Shown here: one piece after another, positions 32,535 through 41,733 of the stretch
How positions within the stretch are numbered: position 1 is the first letter of the stretch
How the letters are laid out: each line of letters begins with the position of its first letter
DNA from: Planctomycetota bacterium
Lineage (GTDB): Bacteria; Planctomycetota; Planctomycetia; Gemmatales; Gemmataceae
Length of the DNA stretch: 46,535 bases
Direction of reading: 5' to 3'
Assembly (NCBI GenBank): GCA_021781415.1
Contig: JAJXWW010000171.1
Location: 1-46,535 of the forward strand
The notes under the pieces: generated by a model
What the model was told of the DNA's origin: nothing
Seen by the model: only the letters and a program-made list of their open reading frames with translations
Database searches by the model: none
Position numbers and translations under genes: made by a program

Positions 32535-35003
32535 GTGATTCGCTTCCGATGTCCGAAGTGTACGGCAGTGTTGATGAGCGGCGACGAACATGCGGGCGAG
32601 ACGGTGGCGTGTTCTCAATGCGGCCAACACATGAAGGTGCCGCAACTGGTAAAGGCGACTGCGACGCTGGATGCGGGAGAGTCTCGACGCAATCGCCCGA
32701 ACTCCTGTGAGAAGCCTTCGCGCGCTTGGATTCCCGGCGTCCTCTTGGCAGTCCTGTTCCTGGGCGGCGCTGGCAGCGGAATCTGGTGGTTCGCTCGTAC
32801 TCCTACGCGCTCCCCAGACTCTAAGCTCGTCGCCGAAGGAAAGCCGTTGCCTTCGAGTGCGACGGAAGAACGGCCGCAACCGACCGAGAAATCTCGACCT
32901 TCGCCGTCGCTGCGAGTCGAAGAATCGCCACCACCAATCGAAAGTCCGCCGAAGGTTGAAGTCCCACCACCGCCGAAGGTCATAGTCCCGCCGCCACCGA
33001 AGGTCGAAAAGAAAAAAGAGATCGAACTGATCGGAGATATGCCGCCCGAATTGCCTTTCGATCTCGTCGACGCAATCAATGCTCATCGCCTCAAGGCGGG
33101 AGTGGAGCCGATCTTTCTCGATGCGCGTTCGTCGCGCAGCTGTCAAACCAAGGCAGAGTTTCTGGCCCGCCTTGCCGAGAAACTCGATGACAAGGCGTTG
33201 TCGTCGGACGATGAGTCCAAGTTAATCGCGGCGGAGGCACCGCTGAGCGCCGTCGAGAAATGGTTGCATCAACCGCGTTTGAAGATGGCGATTTTGGAGC
33301 CACGTTTGCGGACGTTTGCCGCCGGCTATGCGCGCAATGTCGCCGGTCAATGGTATGCAGTCTTCGATTGGACGAGCGGCCTCGATCCCGAACCGATGGA
33401 TGCCAAGCCGGTGAGCGGTGCGATCTTATATCCCGCTCCGGGGCAGCGACGCGTTCCTCTATGGTTCCCCGGCAACGAAGTGCCCGATCCCCTGCCTCAA
33501 ACGGACGACAAGCTGGCCGGCTTTCCCATCACGCTGATGTTTCCGCGTCCAAAGCGCATTGAGGATGTCCAGGCGCATCTACGGACGAGCGCGAATCGCG
33601 AACTTGACGTTTGGCTCTCCACGCCGGAGAAGCCGGCCAACACCAATTACAACGGCTCGCAACAAAACACGATCTGCCTGATCGCCAAAAAGCCGCTCGA
33701 ACCGAATACTCGCTATAACATTGATGTTTCGGCTACCGTCGATGGGAAGCGCTGGTCGGCGAATTGGCAATTTGAAACGATGTCCGAGGGAGAGATTCGG
33801 CAAGAGACGGCCGGAGTTTTTCTTCGCTCGCTGAACGATCTGCGCCGCCAAGCGGGGCTGCCGTCCGTTTCTTTTCATGCCGAAAGCTCGAAGCAGTGTC
33901 AGGCTCACGCTCGCTATCTGGCATTCAACGCGGCGAAGAATCCGCAACTCAACTGGAATGCCGAGGTGAAGGAGTTGCCGGGATATACGGTCGAAGGGGC
34001 AGCGGTCGCGCCGCGGGCATCCATTCAAGGCGGAGGTGGACCGATTCAAGCCGTGATGGGTTTGGTCCATTCGCTCATCAATCGGCCCCATTTGCTCGAT
34101 CCCCGATTGGGCGAGGTCGGACTGGGCTGTACGCCGTTCGTTCACGGCGGATGGATTTGGGTCATTGAGATGCGCCGCGCGCCGGGGCGAGAGGTGGATC
34201 GGCACTGCTTCTACCCCGCTCCCGATCAAGAGAATGTACCGTTGGTTTATCCGCCCAACGAGGTGCCGAGTCCCGTTCCCGTCGAAAACAAAGGCAAACC
34301 GGCGGGATATGCCATTACCGCCTTGTTCGATCCGCGATTGCCCATCAAGGCGGCGGCCGCGCAACTGCTGGACGAAAATGGGACGAAGATCGAAGGGTGG
34401 CTGTCGTCTCCCGACAATCCGGCCATCGCGCATTTTCCCCAGAGATGTTTATGTTTTCTGCCGAAGTCGCCGCTTCGTCCGGGCACGCGCTATACGGCAA
34501 CGTTTGAAGCCAAGGTGAACGGTCGACCGTGGAAACGAACGTGGGGCTTCACCACCGTCAAGGAACCGGATCGCTACGACGAGAGCCTCGAAGAGTTCCT
34601 TATTGCGCAGGTCAACGCGGCCCGAAAGCATGCCGGCTTGTCGCCGGTGCGGCTCGATCCCGAACTTTCGCGCGGCTGTCTGGCGCATGCGCGCTATCTC
34701 GCCCTGAATCAGGGACAAGCGGCCGTTCGAGGCTTGGGCGTGCATCGTCAGGACGCCGGTTTGCCCGGCGCATCGAAGGAAGGAGCTAAGGCGGCGAAAG
34801 AGTCGGTCATTGCCGTTCTGCTCGACCCGCGCTCTTGCGTGGACGGCTGGATGGCCACGCTCTACCATCGCATTCCGATTCTGACGCCGAATCTTCAGCG
34901 CGTCGGCTTTGGCTTGGCCCATGTCGAAGGCCACAAGTGGGCGTGCGTTCTGGACACCGGCAACGGCCGCGCTCCGGTATCCGTGCTTGGCCCGCGCCCG
35001 TGA
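32535..35003 (+). CDS. Zinc-ribbon, single-span membrane protein with three CAP-like domains
   Basis: An 822-residue protein. The N-terminus has a CxxC...CxxC zinc ribbon (Cys 6, 9, 26, 29), then one membrane span (about 66-87) and a Pro/Lys-rich stalk to about 160 containing PPPPKVIVPPPPKV. Outside the membrane I read CAP/SCP-like domains at about 170-285, 415-545 and 690-815, each opening with an (A/V)IN.HR or N..R..AGL motif, alternating with two Ig-like domains (about 295-405 and 555-680) with shared VPL.(F/Y)P.NEVP and PL.P.TRY blocks. The first CAP domain is degenerate. The start is GTG 32535 after GGGAGG. Function unknown; surface adhesion or cell-envelope interaction is possible. Confidence 0.82.
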   Translation: MIRFRCPKCTAVLMSGDEHAGETVACSQCGQHMKVPQLVKATATLDAGESRRNRPNSCEKPSRAWIPGVLLAVLFLGGAGSGIWWFARTPTRSPDSKLVAEGKPLPSSATEERPQPTEKSRPSPSLRVEESPPPIESPPKVEVPPPPKVIVPPPPKVEKKKEIELIGDMPPELPFDLVDAINAHRLKAGVEPIFLDARSSRSCQTKAEFLARLAEKLDDKALSSDDESKLIAAEAPLSAVEKWLHQPRLKMAILEPRLRTFAAGYARNVAGQWYAVFDWTSGLDPEPMDAKPVSGAILYPAPGQRRVPLWFPGNEVPDPLPQTDDKLAGFPITLMFPRPKRIEDVQAHLRTSANRELDVWLSTPEKPANTNYNGSQQNTICLIAKKPLEPNTRYNIDVSATVDGKRWSANWQFETMSEGEIRQETAGVFLRSLNDLRRQAGLPSVSFHAESSKQCQAHARYLAFNAAKNPQLNWNAEVKELPGYTVEGAAVAPRASIQGGGGPIQAVMGLVHSLINRPHLLDPRLGEVGLGCTPFVHGGWIWVIEMRRAPGREVDRHCFYPAPDQENVPLVYPPNEVPSPVPVENKGKPAGYAITALFDPRLPIKAAAAQLLDENGTKIEGWLSSPDNPAIAHFPQRCLCFLPKSPLRPGTRYTATFEAKVNGRPWKRTWGFTTVKEPDRYDESLEEFLIAQVNAARKHAGLSPVRLDPELSRGCLAHARYLALNQGQAAVRGLGVHRQDAGLPGASKEGAKAAKESVIAVLLDPRSCVDGWMATLYHRIPILTPNLQRVGFGLAHVEGHKWACVLDTGNGRAPVSVLGPRP

Positions 35004-35040
35004 TTTCAAGTCATCGGACTCTCGGGAGTGATCCCCACGT

Positions 35041-35829
35041 TTAGCCGATCAATCGGCGCAGAAAAGCTACGCCGGCGGCAACTTCGACGAGGCGATCGTC
35101 TCCCGTCTCGCGCTCCACGACCAACCGGCCTCGATACTCGATCTCTTCGAGGACGCTGAGAAATTTCATCCAGTCGATATCGCCGTGACCGAGAGGCACT
35201 TCCTGAGCCGAACGGTTGGCACTCACTTGCCGCGCGTCCTTGGCGTGCGCGTGAACGATGCGCCGTCCCAGCGCCCGGACGGCGGCGTAGGGATCGATCT
35301 CGTGCATCAACAGATTGGCGGGGTCGAGATTGACGCCAAGCGAGCCGCTGTCGAAGCGATCGAGAAACGCGGCCAAAACCGAACCATCTTCCAACCCCGT
35401 CTCCAGCGCCAGAGTCGCGCCGATGCGGTCGCCGTGCCGCGCGAGCGTTTGTAGCGATTCGGTCAGCACATCGACCCGAGGATCGTTCTTCTCGTCGGGG
35501 ACCGCGCCGGCCGCAACGACGACGATCCGCGGCCCCAGGTCGTAGCTCAGCGACATCACCTTTTGTACGTGTTCCAGGCGCGGTTGCTGATTTTCGACGA
35601 CATCGAGGCCGCGGCGAAGCGGACAACCCAGAGCGGTCAACTCCAGATTGTGCGTTCGCAGCAGACGGCGAAACTCGCGCCGTCCGGTTTCCCCCAAAAC
35701 GTCCGGCGACAGATCGCCGATGGCATCCACCTGCACGCCGCTCACCTTGAGACGCGCGGCTTCCGCCAAGGCGCGGCGCAGCGGCAAACCCAACGATTCC
35801 AAACGAATGCCGATTTCCAGACGATTCAT
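35041..35829 (-). CDS. Sugar phosphate isomerase/epimerase-like TIM-barrel protein
   Basis: A 262-residue member of the AP-endonuclease-2-fold isomerase family. Metal and active-site elements include ALETGLEDGS (Glu), GVNLDPANLL (Asp), IVHAHAKDAR (His) and a final VVERETGDD (Glu). The start is ATG 35829; 50 extra upstream codons are open, but they overlap the end of the G6PDH gene. It lies 32 bases downstream of that gene on the same strand and is probably cotranscribed. Substrate unknown. This is the second protein of this fold in the window; the two are not close copies. Confidence 0.87.
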   Translation of the reverse strand: MNRLEIGIRLESLGLPLRRALAEAARLKVSGVQVDAIGDLSPDVLGETGRREFRRLLRTHNLELTALGCPLRRGLDVVENQQPRLEHVQKVMSLSYDLGPRIVVVAAGAVPDEKNDPRVDVLTESLQTLARHGDRIGATLALETGLEDGSVLAAFLDRFDSGSLGVNLDPANLLMHEIDPYAAVRALGRRIVHAHAKDARQVSANRSAQEVPLGHGDIDWMKFLSVLEEIEYRGRLVVERETGDDRLVEVAAGVAFLRRLIG

Positions 35830-35861
35830 AGCGATCCTTCTTTCCTCTCGAACGCGCCGGT

Positions 35862-37814
35862 TCACTCGCCGCCGATGCCGTAGCGCGTTTGTGCCGCGTG
35901 TTTGAGCGTCTCGGCGAAGTGCGGATGATCTTGCAGGATGCGATCGAAGTCGTCGCGCGTCAAGACGAACAGATCGCACGGCGCACTTGCGCGAATGGTG
36001 GCGGCGCGCGGGCGCGAAAAGAGTAGACTCAATTCTCCAAAATAGTCTCCCTCGCCCATCTTATTAGTGGTCTTTGCTGCTTCGTCGAGAACTTCCACCT
36101 CGCCGCGGCAAAGAAAATACATCTCGCCGCCCACATCGCCCTTGTGGATAATGATGTCTCCCGCATCGTGAACCACCGGACGCAGCGTCATGGCCAGGTT
36201 GTGGAGGAAGATCGGATCGCAGTCCTGGAACAGGGGAACCGTTTGCAGCACCTCTCGGTTGATGACTTCCAGCCAACGGCGGCCATCGCGGTCGATGAAG
36301 TCGTACACCGCCTTCGGACCCCACGAACCGAAAGGATAGTTGGGAAAATCTTCCGCCGGTTTCTTGGCCCAGGCATCGAGTATCGGCTGTGCGATGCGCC
36401 ACGCCGACACGACGAGATCGGAACGCGAGAACAGGGTGGAATCGCCGATCGTGCAGTTGTAGAGCAGAATCTCGTAGCCGGTGCCGCGCGATGCCTCGAA
36501 CGATTCCCGATAGTCGAAGCGCATGTTGACCTTTTGCAGAAATACCGAGGGGCCGGGTGTCTTGGCGTGAAAGCGAAACTCGATGCCCTGGTCCGGCTGA
36601 ATGTGGAAGAGGAGCTTGTTCGATTCGAGATGCCCCACGGCCGGGTCGCGAAAGAGTACCTCCGGAGCGCGCTTAAACTGAACGAGAATTTCGGTACCTC
36701 GCTTCCAGAGCGCCTTACCGGAGCGCAAATAGATGGGAACGCCCTCCCAGCGCCAATTGTCGATGAAAAGCCGCAGCGCGGCGAACGTCTCCGTATTGGA
36801 GTTCGGATTGACGTTCGGCTCTCGACGATAGGCGGCCGCTTGCTTGCCGTCGCTCTTTTTGCCCGATCCGTATTGGCCGCGCACCGCGTTGTGCCATACC
36901 TCGTCGTCGGATTTCATAATTCGCACCGATTCCAACAGCTTGGCTTTCTCGTTGCGAACCGCCTCGGGTTGAAACGACGACGGCGGTTCCATGCACAGAT
37001 AGGCCAGCATCTGAAACATATGATTTTGAATCATATCGCGGAGGACGCCGGAGTTGTCGTAATAGCCACCGCGCCCCTCAACACCTACCGTTTCGGAGAC
37101 GGTAAACTGAATGTGATCGACGAAGTTCTTATTCCACAACGGCTCGAAAATGCCGTTGGAGAAGCGGAACGTCAGCAGGTTCTGCACCGTCTCCTTGCCC
37201 AGATAGTGATCGATGCGATAAATCTGATCCTCGGTCCAGTGTTCCTGGAGTAACTTTCGATTCAACTCCACCGCCGAAGCGAGATCGTGGCCGAACGGTT
37301 TCTCGATGATGAGGCGCGTCCAACCCTCGGGGCGTTTGCGCAGCCCAGCACGATCGATGTGGGCGGCGATCGAACCGAAGACGGCGGGAGGCGTGGCCAA
37401 ATAGAAAAGGAAGTTACCCGCCGTCCGCTGTTCGGCGTCGATCTTCCTTAGCCGTTCGCCGAGGCGTCGATAGACCGCTTCATCGTCAAAATCGGCGGGA
37501 AGATAATACATCCGCGCGGCGATGCGTTCCCAAATCGAGGCATCGAACGGTTGTCGGGTGGCGAATTTTTGGATGTCGCCGCTGAGACGTTCGCGGAATT
37601 GCTCGTCGCTCAGTTCGTCGCGGGCCACGCCGATAATGGCGAACTGTTCCGGCAACAGCTTATCGGCACATAAGTTGTAGAGCGCGGGCATCAAGAGACG
37701 TTTCGTCAAATCGCCGGACGCGCCGAACAGCACGAGGATACACGGATCGGCGAGCCGTGCCTGCGCGCGCGGCTTCTCACCCGTAACTCTTTCGACCTGC
37801 AGTTCCGACGACAT
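35862..37814 (-). CDS. zwf: Glucose-6-phosphate dehydrogenase fused to a C-terminal cyclic nucleotide-binding domain
   Basis: A 650-residue protein. Residues 1-520 are a full glucose-6-phosphate dehydrogenase: coenzyme motif GASGDLTKR near 31-39, the signature RIDHYLGKE, and the complete C-terminal domain through SWGPKAVYDFIDRDGRRW. Residues about 523-650 form a cyclic nucleotide-binding domain with HKGDVGGEMYFLCRGEVEVL and a phosphate-binding cassette FGELSLLFSRPRAAT (592-606) with intact Glu and Arg. Normal G6PDHs end near 480-510. The fusion suggests allosteric control of NADPH production by a cyclic nucleotide. The start is ATG 37814 after GGAGAG; the frame opens 22 codons earlier. Confidence 0.94.
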   Translation of the reverse strand: MSSELQVERVTGEKPRAQARLADPCILVLFGASGDLTKRLLMPALYNLCADKLLPEQFAIIGVARDELSDEQFRERLSGDIQKFATRQPFDASIWERIAARMYYLPADFDDEAVYRRLGERLRKIDAEQRTAGNFLFYLATPPAVFGSIAAHIDRAGLRKRPEGWTRLIIEKPFGHDLASAVELNRKLLQEHWTEDQIYRIDHYLGKETVQNLLTFRFSNGIFEPLWNKNFVDHIQFTVSETVGVEGRGGYYDNSGVLRDMIQNHMFQMLAYLCMEPPSSFQPEAVRNEKAKLLESVRIMKSDDEVWHNAVRGQYGSGKKSDGKQAAAYRREPNVNPNSNTETFAALRLFIDNWRWEGVPIYLRSGKALWKRGTEILVQFKRAPEVLFRDPAVGHLESNKLLFHIQPDQGIEFRFHAKTPGPSVFLQKVNMRFDYRESFEASRGTGYEILLYNCTIGDSTLFSRSDLVVSAWRIAQPILDAWAKKPAEDFPNYPFGSWGPKAVYDFIDRDGRRWLEVINREVLQTVPLFQDCDPIFLHNLAMTLRPVVHDAGDIIIHKGDVGGEMYFLCRGEVEVLDEAAKTTNKMGEGDYFGELSLLFSRPRAATIRASAPCDLFVLTRDDFDRILQDHPHFAETLKHAAQTRYGIGGE

Positions 37815-37933
37815 GGCAGTTCTCTCCTTCCATTCAGGGGCGATGCGATGACTTCGCGCAATCGTTCCGAGCGGTTGCACTAGATTTTAAGAAGTCTGCC
37901 CGCTTTCGACACGCGAACGACGCGCCCATGAGT

Positions 37934-37995
37934 GGTTAGCCGCGACGCGCGGCGGAGCGAGTTGTCTCGCGCTCCGCCGCGCGTCGCGGCTATCC
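37934..37995. repeat. Long hairpin in the divergent region between zwf and the SMP-30 gene
   Basis: The left arm (from 37934) and the right arm (to 37995) match over 26 bases with one mismatch, enclosing a ten-base loop. It has the same arm pattern as the hairpins at 3830 and 24963, but here lies upstream of both flanking genes, not at a gene end. Nothing else recognisable was found in the 325-base gap. Confidence 0.8.
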
Positions 37996-38139
37996 GAGAC
38001 CTTTCGTTGTGAGCAAGCCGAAAAAAGTCCGCTCGTGAAGAGCTGCCGTAAACTTCGTGGCTTAGAGCCTGGGGAAGGCGGACGGAGGCGCATTTCCTAA
38101 TTTATCTCTTGGAATCAAGAACCTTCCACGGAGACAGCC

Positions 38140-39192
38140 ATGCGTACCTTGTCGATCGTTCTGTGCGCGATGGTGACGAGCGGGGTGAGCGCGGCAGAGT
38201 TGCCGAAGCCCTCCGGCAAGACCATCGTTGCTCCCGAGGCCAAACTCGAATTGTTGTTCACTCGCAGCGCGGACATCCGCGGTGGCTTGACCGAGGGACC
38301 GGCCGTCGCCCCGGACGGCAGTATCTACTTCTCCGATATTCCGGTCGGCAAAGACAAAGGCATGATTCTGCGTTTCGACCCAAAGACGAAACGAACGACC
38401 GTTTTTAGCGACGATAGCCACAAGTCCAACGGCTTGAAGTTCGATGCCAAGGGACGCCTCATTGCTTGCGAGGGTTCCGACGAAGGCGGACGCTGCGTGT
38501 CGCGCTGGGACGTGAAGACCCGACGACGAACCGTTCTCGCCGATCGCTTCGAGGGGAAACGCTTCAACGCCCCCAACGATCTGACGCTGGATCGTTTCGG
38601 ACTAATCTACTTTACCGATCCGCGTTATCTTGGAAACGAGCCGCGGGAACTGAAGCATCGCGCGGTCTATCGTCTCGATGCCAGCGGCAAAGTCGAGGAA
38701 ATCACCCATGCCTTGGAGAAACCCAACGGCATCGCCCTTAGCCCCGATGGCAAGACGCTTTACGTCGCCGACAACAACAACGGCACCGACCGCATCGACC
38801 CCTCCGCCCCCGCTCCCAAGCCCGGGGCCATGAAAGTGGTCGCCTTCCAGCTCGACGCCAATGGGCGCGTAAAGGGATCGGGTAAAACGCTCATCGACTT
38901 CGGCGCGGAATCGGGGTGCGACGGCATGACGGTCGATGTCGCGGGGCATCTCTATTTGTCGGTACGCAGCCTGAAGCGTCCCGGTATTCTCGTACTCGAT
39001 CCGGAGGGCAAGGAAGTCGGCTTCATTCCCACGGGCCTGGCTCAGCCGGGAGCCAAGGAGCCAAAAGGCATCCCCAGCAATTGCTGCTTCGGCGTCGGCG
39101 ACGACAAGAAGACGTTGTACATCACCGTGGACGTGAGTTTGTATCGCATCCCTCTCAAGGTCGAGGGGCATCCTCTTCCATTCGAGAAATAG
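38140..39192 (+). CDS. Secreted SMP-30/gluconolactonase-family protein
   Basis: A 350-residue beta-propeller protein with a signal peptide (residues 1-19, cleavage near VSAAE). Family motifs are LTEGPAVAPDGSIYFSD (metal Glu), FNAPNDLTLDRFGLIYFTDP (metal Asn), PNGIALSPDGKTLYVAD (metal Asp), and GMTVDVAGHLYLS. Relatives hydrolyse aldonolactones with a divalent metal. It diverges from the G6PDH gene, whose product makes a gluconolactone phosphate, but this protein is exported, so a direct pathway link is doubtful. It converges with the ABC permease gene; the two stops are 11 bases apart. Confidence 0.9.
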   Translation: MRTLSIVLCAMVTSGVSAAELPKPSGKTIVAPEAKLELLFTRSADIRGGLTEGPAVAPDGSIYFSDIPVGKDKGMILRFDPKTKRTTVFSDDSHKSNGLKFDAKGRLIACEGSDEGGRCVSRWDVKTRRRTVLADRFEGKRFNAPNDLTLDRFGLIYFTDPRYLGNEPRELKHRAVYRLDASGKVEEITHALEKPNGIALSPDGKTLYVADNNNGTDRIDPSAPAPKPGAMKVVAFQLDANGRVKGSGKTLIDFGAESGCDGMTVDVAGHLYLSVRSLKRPGILVLDPEGKEVGFIPTGLAQPGAKEPKGIPSNCCFGVGDDKKTLYITVDVSLYRIPLKVEGHPLPFEK

Positions 39193-39203
39193 CAAGATGG
39201 GTT

Positions 39204-40721
39204 TCATTCCCATCGGAGCAGCCAAGCGGACAGAGCCAAACTGGCGATGCCCACGAGGGAAAGCACGCCGCAAGCGTGAAGGACGATGGCGAGGTTTGGC
39301 TCGTAGCTTTCGGAGCTTCCGAGTAACTCCCGGTAGGCATCGAGCGCCCAGCCTTGCGGCGTCAGTCGGGTGAAGAACTGCGTCGATTCTGGCATCATCT
39401 CGCGCGGCAAGACGCAGCCGCCGACTACCGCTAAGACCAGGACCAGAAATCCGCCGAGGATCGCCACCTGCAGTTCGCCCCGCGCCACCGAAGCGATCAA
39501 CAGCGCCAACCCCATCGCCGCCAACGAAGTGGCCAGCACCACGGGCAGTAGGCACGCGATCTGTTCGACCAACGACCAGTGAGCCGGACCCCAATGGATG
39601 TCGAACAAACCGCGGCTGGCGGTCAAGAGAAAGACCGTTTGTCCGACCGACAGCGCGAAGCAGGGAACCATCTTACCCATGAGAATATGTCCGCGCGTTA
39701 AGGGTGTCGTCCGCAAGCGGCGCAGCGTCCCTTGCCTTCGTTCGGCCACGAATACCCAGCCGACGATCGGCACGAGAAAGAAGACGAACATCACCACGAA
39801 CATTGGTACCAGATGTTTGTAGTGTTCGCCGCCGCGGCGCAGCAGCCCCGTGCCTTCGCGGTTCTCATAGACGCTGACTTCCGCTCCGTCGCGAGAATCT
39901 TCCGAAGACTTGGTCAGAGACGCCCAGGTCTTGCCGCGCAGGTTGTACTTGCTGAACTGCTCGGCCAGCGCCGCCTGCACTCCATCGCCGACTTTCGCTT
40001 TGTACATATCCGCCGTTTCGCGCTTGCCGCCCGATGCCATTTTGAGCAGTTCGCCGAGTGGTATACTCTTTTTACCGAACATGAGCAATTGAAACTTTTC
40101 CGGCACCGGCAAGTTGACTTTATCGCCCAGCAATTGAATGAATTCCGGATCGCTCAGGCGTTCGAAGGCTCTACCGATCATCCACGGCAAGATCACGCGC
40201 AGCAGCGACACTTGCACCACCTGTTCGATGACGGCCGAGGTTGCCGGTTGTTTCTCGTCCCGCAACAACTCGACGTCCACTTTTTCGAGATACACGCCAT
40301 CGCGATGAAACGGATTGAGTCCCCCCGCGAGGAACGAACAGCGATTGATGCGCTCGGTGAATTCTCTTTGAAAGACGAGAATGGCCGCCTGCTTGTGTTC
40401 GCGGATGAGTCGGTCGGCCTCGCGGAGACGCGCCTCCTCATCGCCATTGGAAATGGTGTGAATGCGGATATTCGCCGTCTCCGCCAAGTCGCGCTGCACG
40501 ACCTTCGACCACGGCTCGCCCTCGTTCAGCCCCGAACCGCGATCGAGATCGACCAACAAGATGAGCAAGCGATTGTCCGGCTTCTGTCCGAAACTATCGC
40601 CGACGAAGAGGCCGAAAACGAGGACGAACAACAACGGCAACACGAACAGAAGAATCAGCGCCACCGGATCGCGCAGCAACAGGCGCAGTTCTTTTTTCAC
40701 CAACGTCCAAACGATGCCCAT
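39204..40721 (-). CDS. ABC-2 type exporter permease
   Basis: A 505-residue membrane protein. One N-terminal span (VALILLFVLPLLFVLVFGLFV) is followed by a large external domain (about residues 45-300) and then about five spans (from LVPMFVVMFVFFLVPIVGWV to ACGVLSLVGIASLALSAWL). The motif RRQGTLRRLRTTPLTRG is typical of YhhJ/DrrB-like ABC-2 permeases. The ATPase gene ends 13 bases upstream on the same strand, so the two form one exporter. Cargo unknown. Confidence 0.9.
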   Translation of the reverse strand: MGIVWTLVKKELRLLLRDPVALILLFVLPLLFVLVFGLFVGDSFGQKPDNRLLILLVDLDRGSGLNEGEPWSKVVQRDLAETANIRIHTISNGDEEARLREADRLIREHKQAAILVFQREFTERINRCSFLAGGLNPFHRDGVYLEKVDVELLRDEKQPATSAVIEQVVQVSLLRVILPWMIGRAFERLSDPEFIQLLGDKVNLPVPEKFQLLMFGKKSIPLGELLKMASGGKRETADMYKAKVGDGVQAALAEQFSKYNLRGKTWASLTKSSEDSRDGAEVSVYENREGTGLLRRGGEHYKHLVPMFVVMFVFFLVPIVGWVFVAERRQGTLRRLRTTPLTRGHILMGKMVPCFALSVGQTVFLLTASRGLFDIHWGPAHWSLVEQIACLLPVVLATSLAAMGLALLIASVARGELQVAILGGFLVLVLAVVGGCVLPREMMPESTQFFTRLTPQGWALDAYRELLGSSESYEPNLAIVLHACGVLSLVGIASLALSAWLLRWE

Positions 40722-40734
40722 GACACTCTCCGAG

Positions 40735-41670
40735 TTAATCGCGCAACTTCCGTCCCGTCAAATGCAAAAACACGCGCTCTAGGTTCGTCTCTTCGATATC
40801 GAAACTCGCCAATTCCGTCTCCGTTTGCCGAAGGAGCCGCATCAACTCGACCGCAGTTGCCTTCGCGTCGCCGCACTCCAATTCCAGCGGTCGGCCCTCG
40901 ACCTCGCGGAACGAGGCGTTAGGAAGCTGCTTGAGGCGTTCTCGCAAGGCTAGGGTCCGCTCGACAACCTCGAAACGGATCGTTCCCGGCAATAGTTGCA
41001 ACAGACGCGGCAATGTGTCGCAGGCGGCCAACCGACCGCAATCCATGATGCCGATGCGACCGCACAACGATTGCACTTCCTCCATGTAATGGCTGGTGTA
41101 AACCAAGGTCATGCCCTCGCCGTTGAGTCGGCGGACTTCCTCGAAAATGTGATTGCGCGACTGGGGATCGACGCCCACCGTCGGTTCGTCGAGCAGCAAC
41201 AGACGTGGACCGTGGATCAGGGCAATGCCGAGATTGAGACGGCGTTTCATGCCGCCGGAAAAGGTACGCACGCGCTGGTCGGCCTTATCGTCCAAGCCGA
41301 TGGCCTTCAGAATGGTTCCGACGCGACGGCGCAACTCCGCGCCTCGAATACTGTATAACTCGCCGAAAAAGTGTAGGTTTTCTCGCGCCGTGAGTTCACC
41401 GTACAGGGCAAGCTCCTGCGGCACGACGCCGATGAGTCGGCGTGCTTCGCGGTCGTTGGGGTCCAGCCGCCGACCGAGGAGACGCACTTCGCCGCTCGTC
41501 GCTTCCAAAAGACACGACACGATCGAGAGCAATGTCGTCTTGCCCGCGCCGTTGGGTCCGAGCAGGCCGAAGATCTCTCCGTCGTGAACTTCAAAGCTAA
41601 CGCGGTCGAGAGCCGTGTTGGGACCGTAGCTTTTACAGACTTCGCAAACTTCCAGAATCGCGGCCGCCAT
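40735..41670 (-). CDS. ABC transporter ATP-binding protein
   Basis: A 311-residue ATPase. Walker A is GPNGAGKTT, the Q-loop is VVPQELALYGELT, the signature is TFSGGMKRRLNLG, and Walker B is RLLLLDEPTVGVD followed by the His switch VYTSHYMEE. The C-terminal 80 residues match the extra domain of drug/NodI-like exporters. The start is ATG 41670 (MAAAILEV) after a GGAAGGA site; an in-frame ATG 15 codons earlier has no such site. It partners with the permease gene 13 bases downstream. Confidence 0.93.
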   Translation of the reverse strand: MAAAILEVCEVCKSYGPNTALDRVSFEVHDGEIFGLLGPNGAGKTTLLSIVSCLLEATSGEVRLLGRRLDPNDREARRLIGVVPQELALYGELTARENLHFFGELYSIRGAELRRRVGTILKAIGLDDKADQRVRTFSGGMKRRLNLGIALIHGPRLLLLDEPTVGVDPQSRNHIFEEVRRLNGEGMTLVYTSHYMEEVQSLCGRIGIMDCGRLAACDTLPRLLQLLPGTIRFEVVERTLALRERLKQLPNASFREVEGRPLELECGDAKATAVELMRLLRQTETELASFDIEETNLERVFLHLTGRKLRD

Positions 41671-41733
41671 GAATCGTCCTTCCGAGAGCCTCTTCCATCC
41701 ACGCGCAAACATCATAGCAGAATCATCGTGAGG

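Noticed and set aside
35829..39192. A sugar-oxidation operon joining G6PDH and the SMP-30 lactonase
   Set aside because: The genes diverge and the lactonase-like protein has a signal peptide, so it would not meet the cytosolic lactone.
39196..39214. Six-base-pair hairpin GATGGG/CCCATC between convergent genes
   Set aside because: Too short, without a T-run, and partly inside the permease coding sequence; not enough to call a terminator.
39732..40922. 396-residue frame antisense to the ABC permease
   Set aside because: No family features; it is the mirror of real ABC-2 coding sequence.
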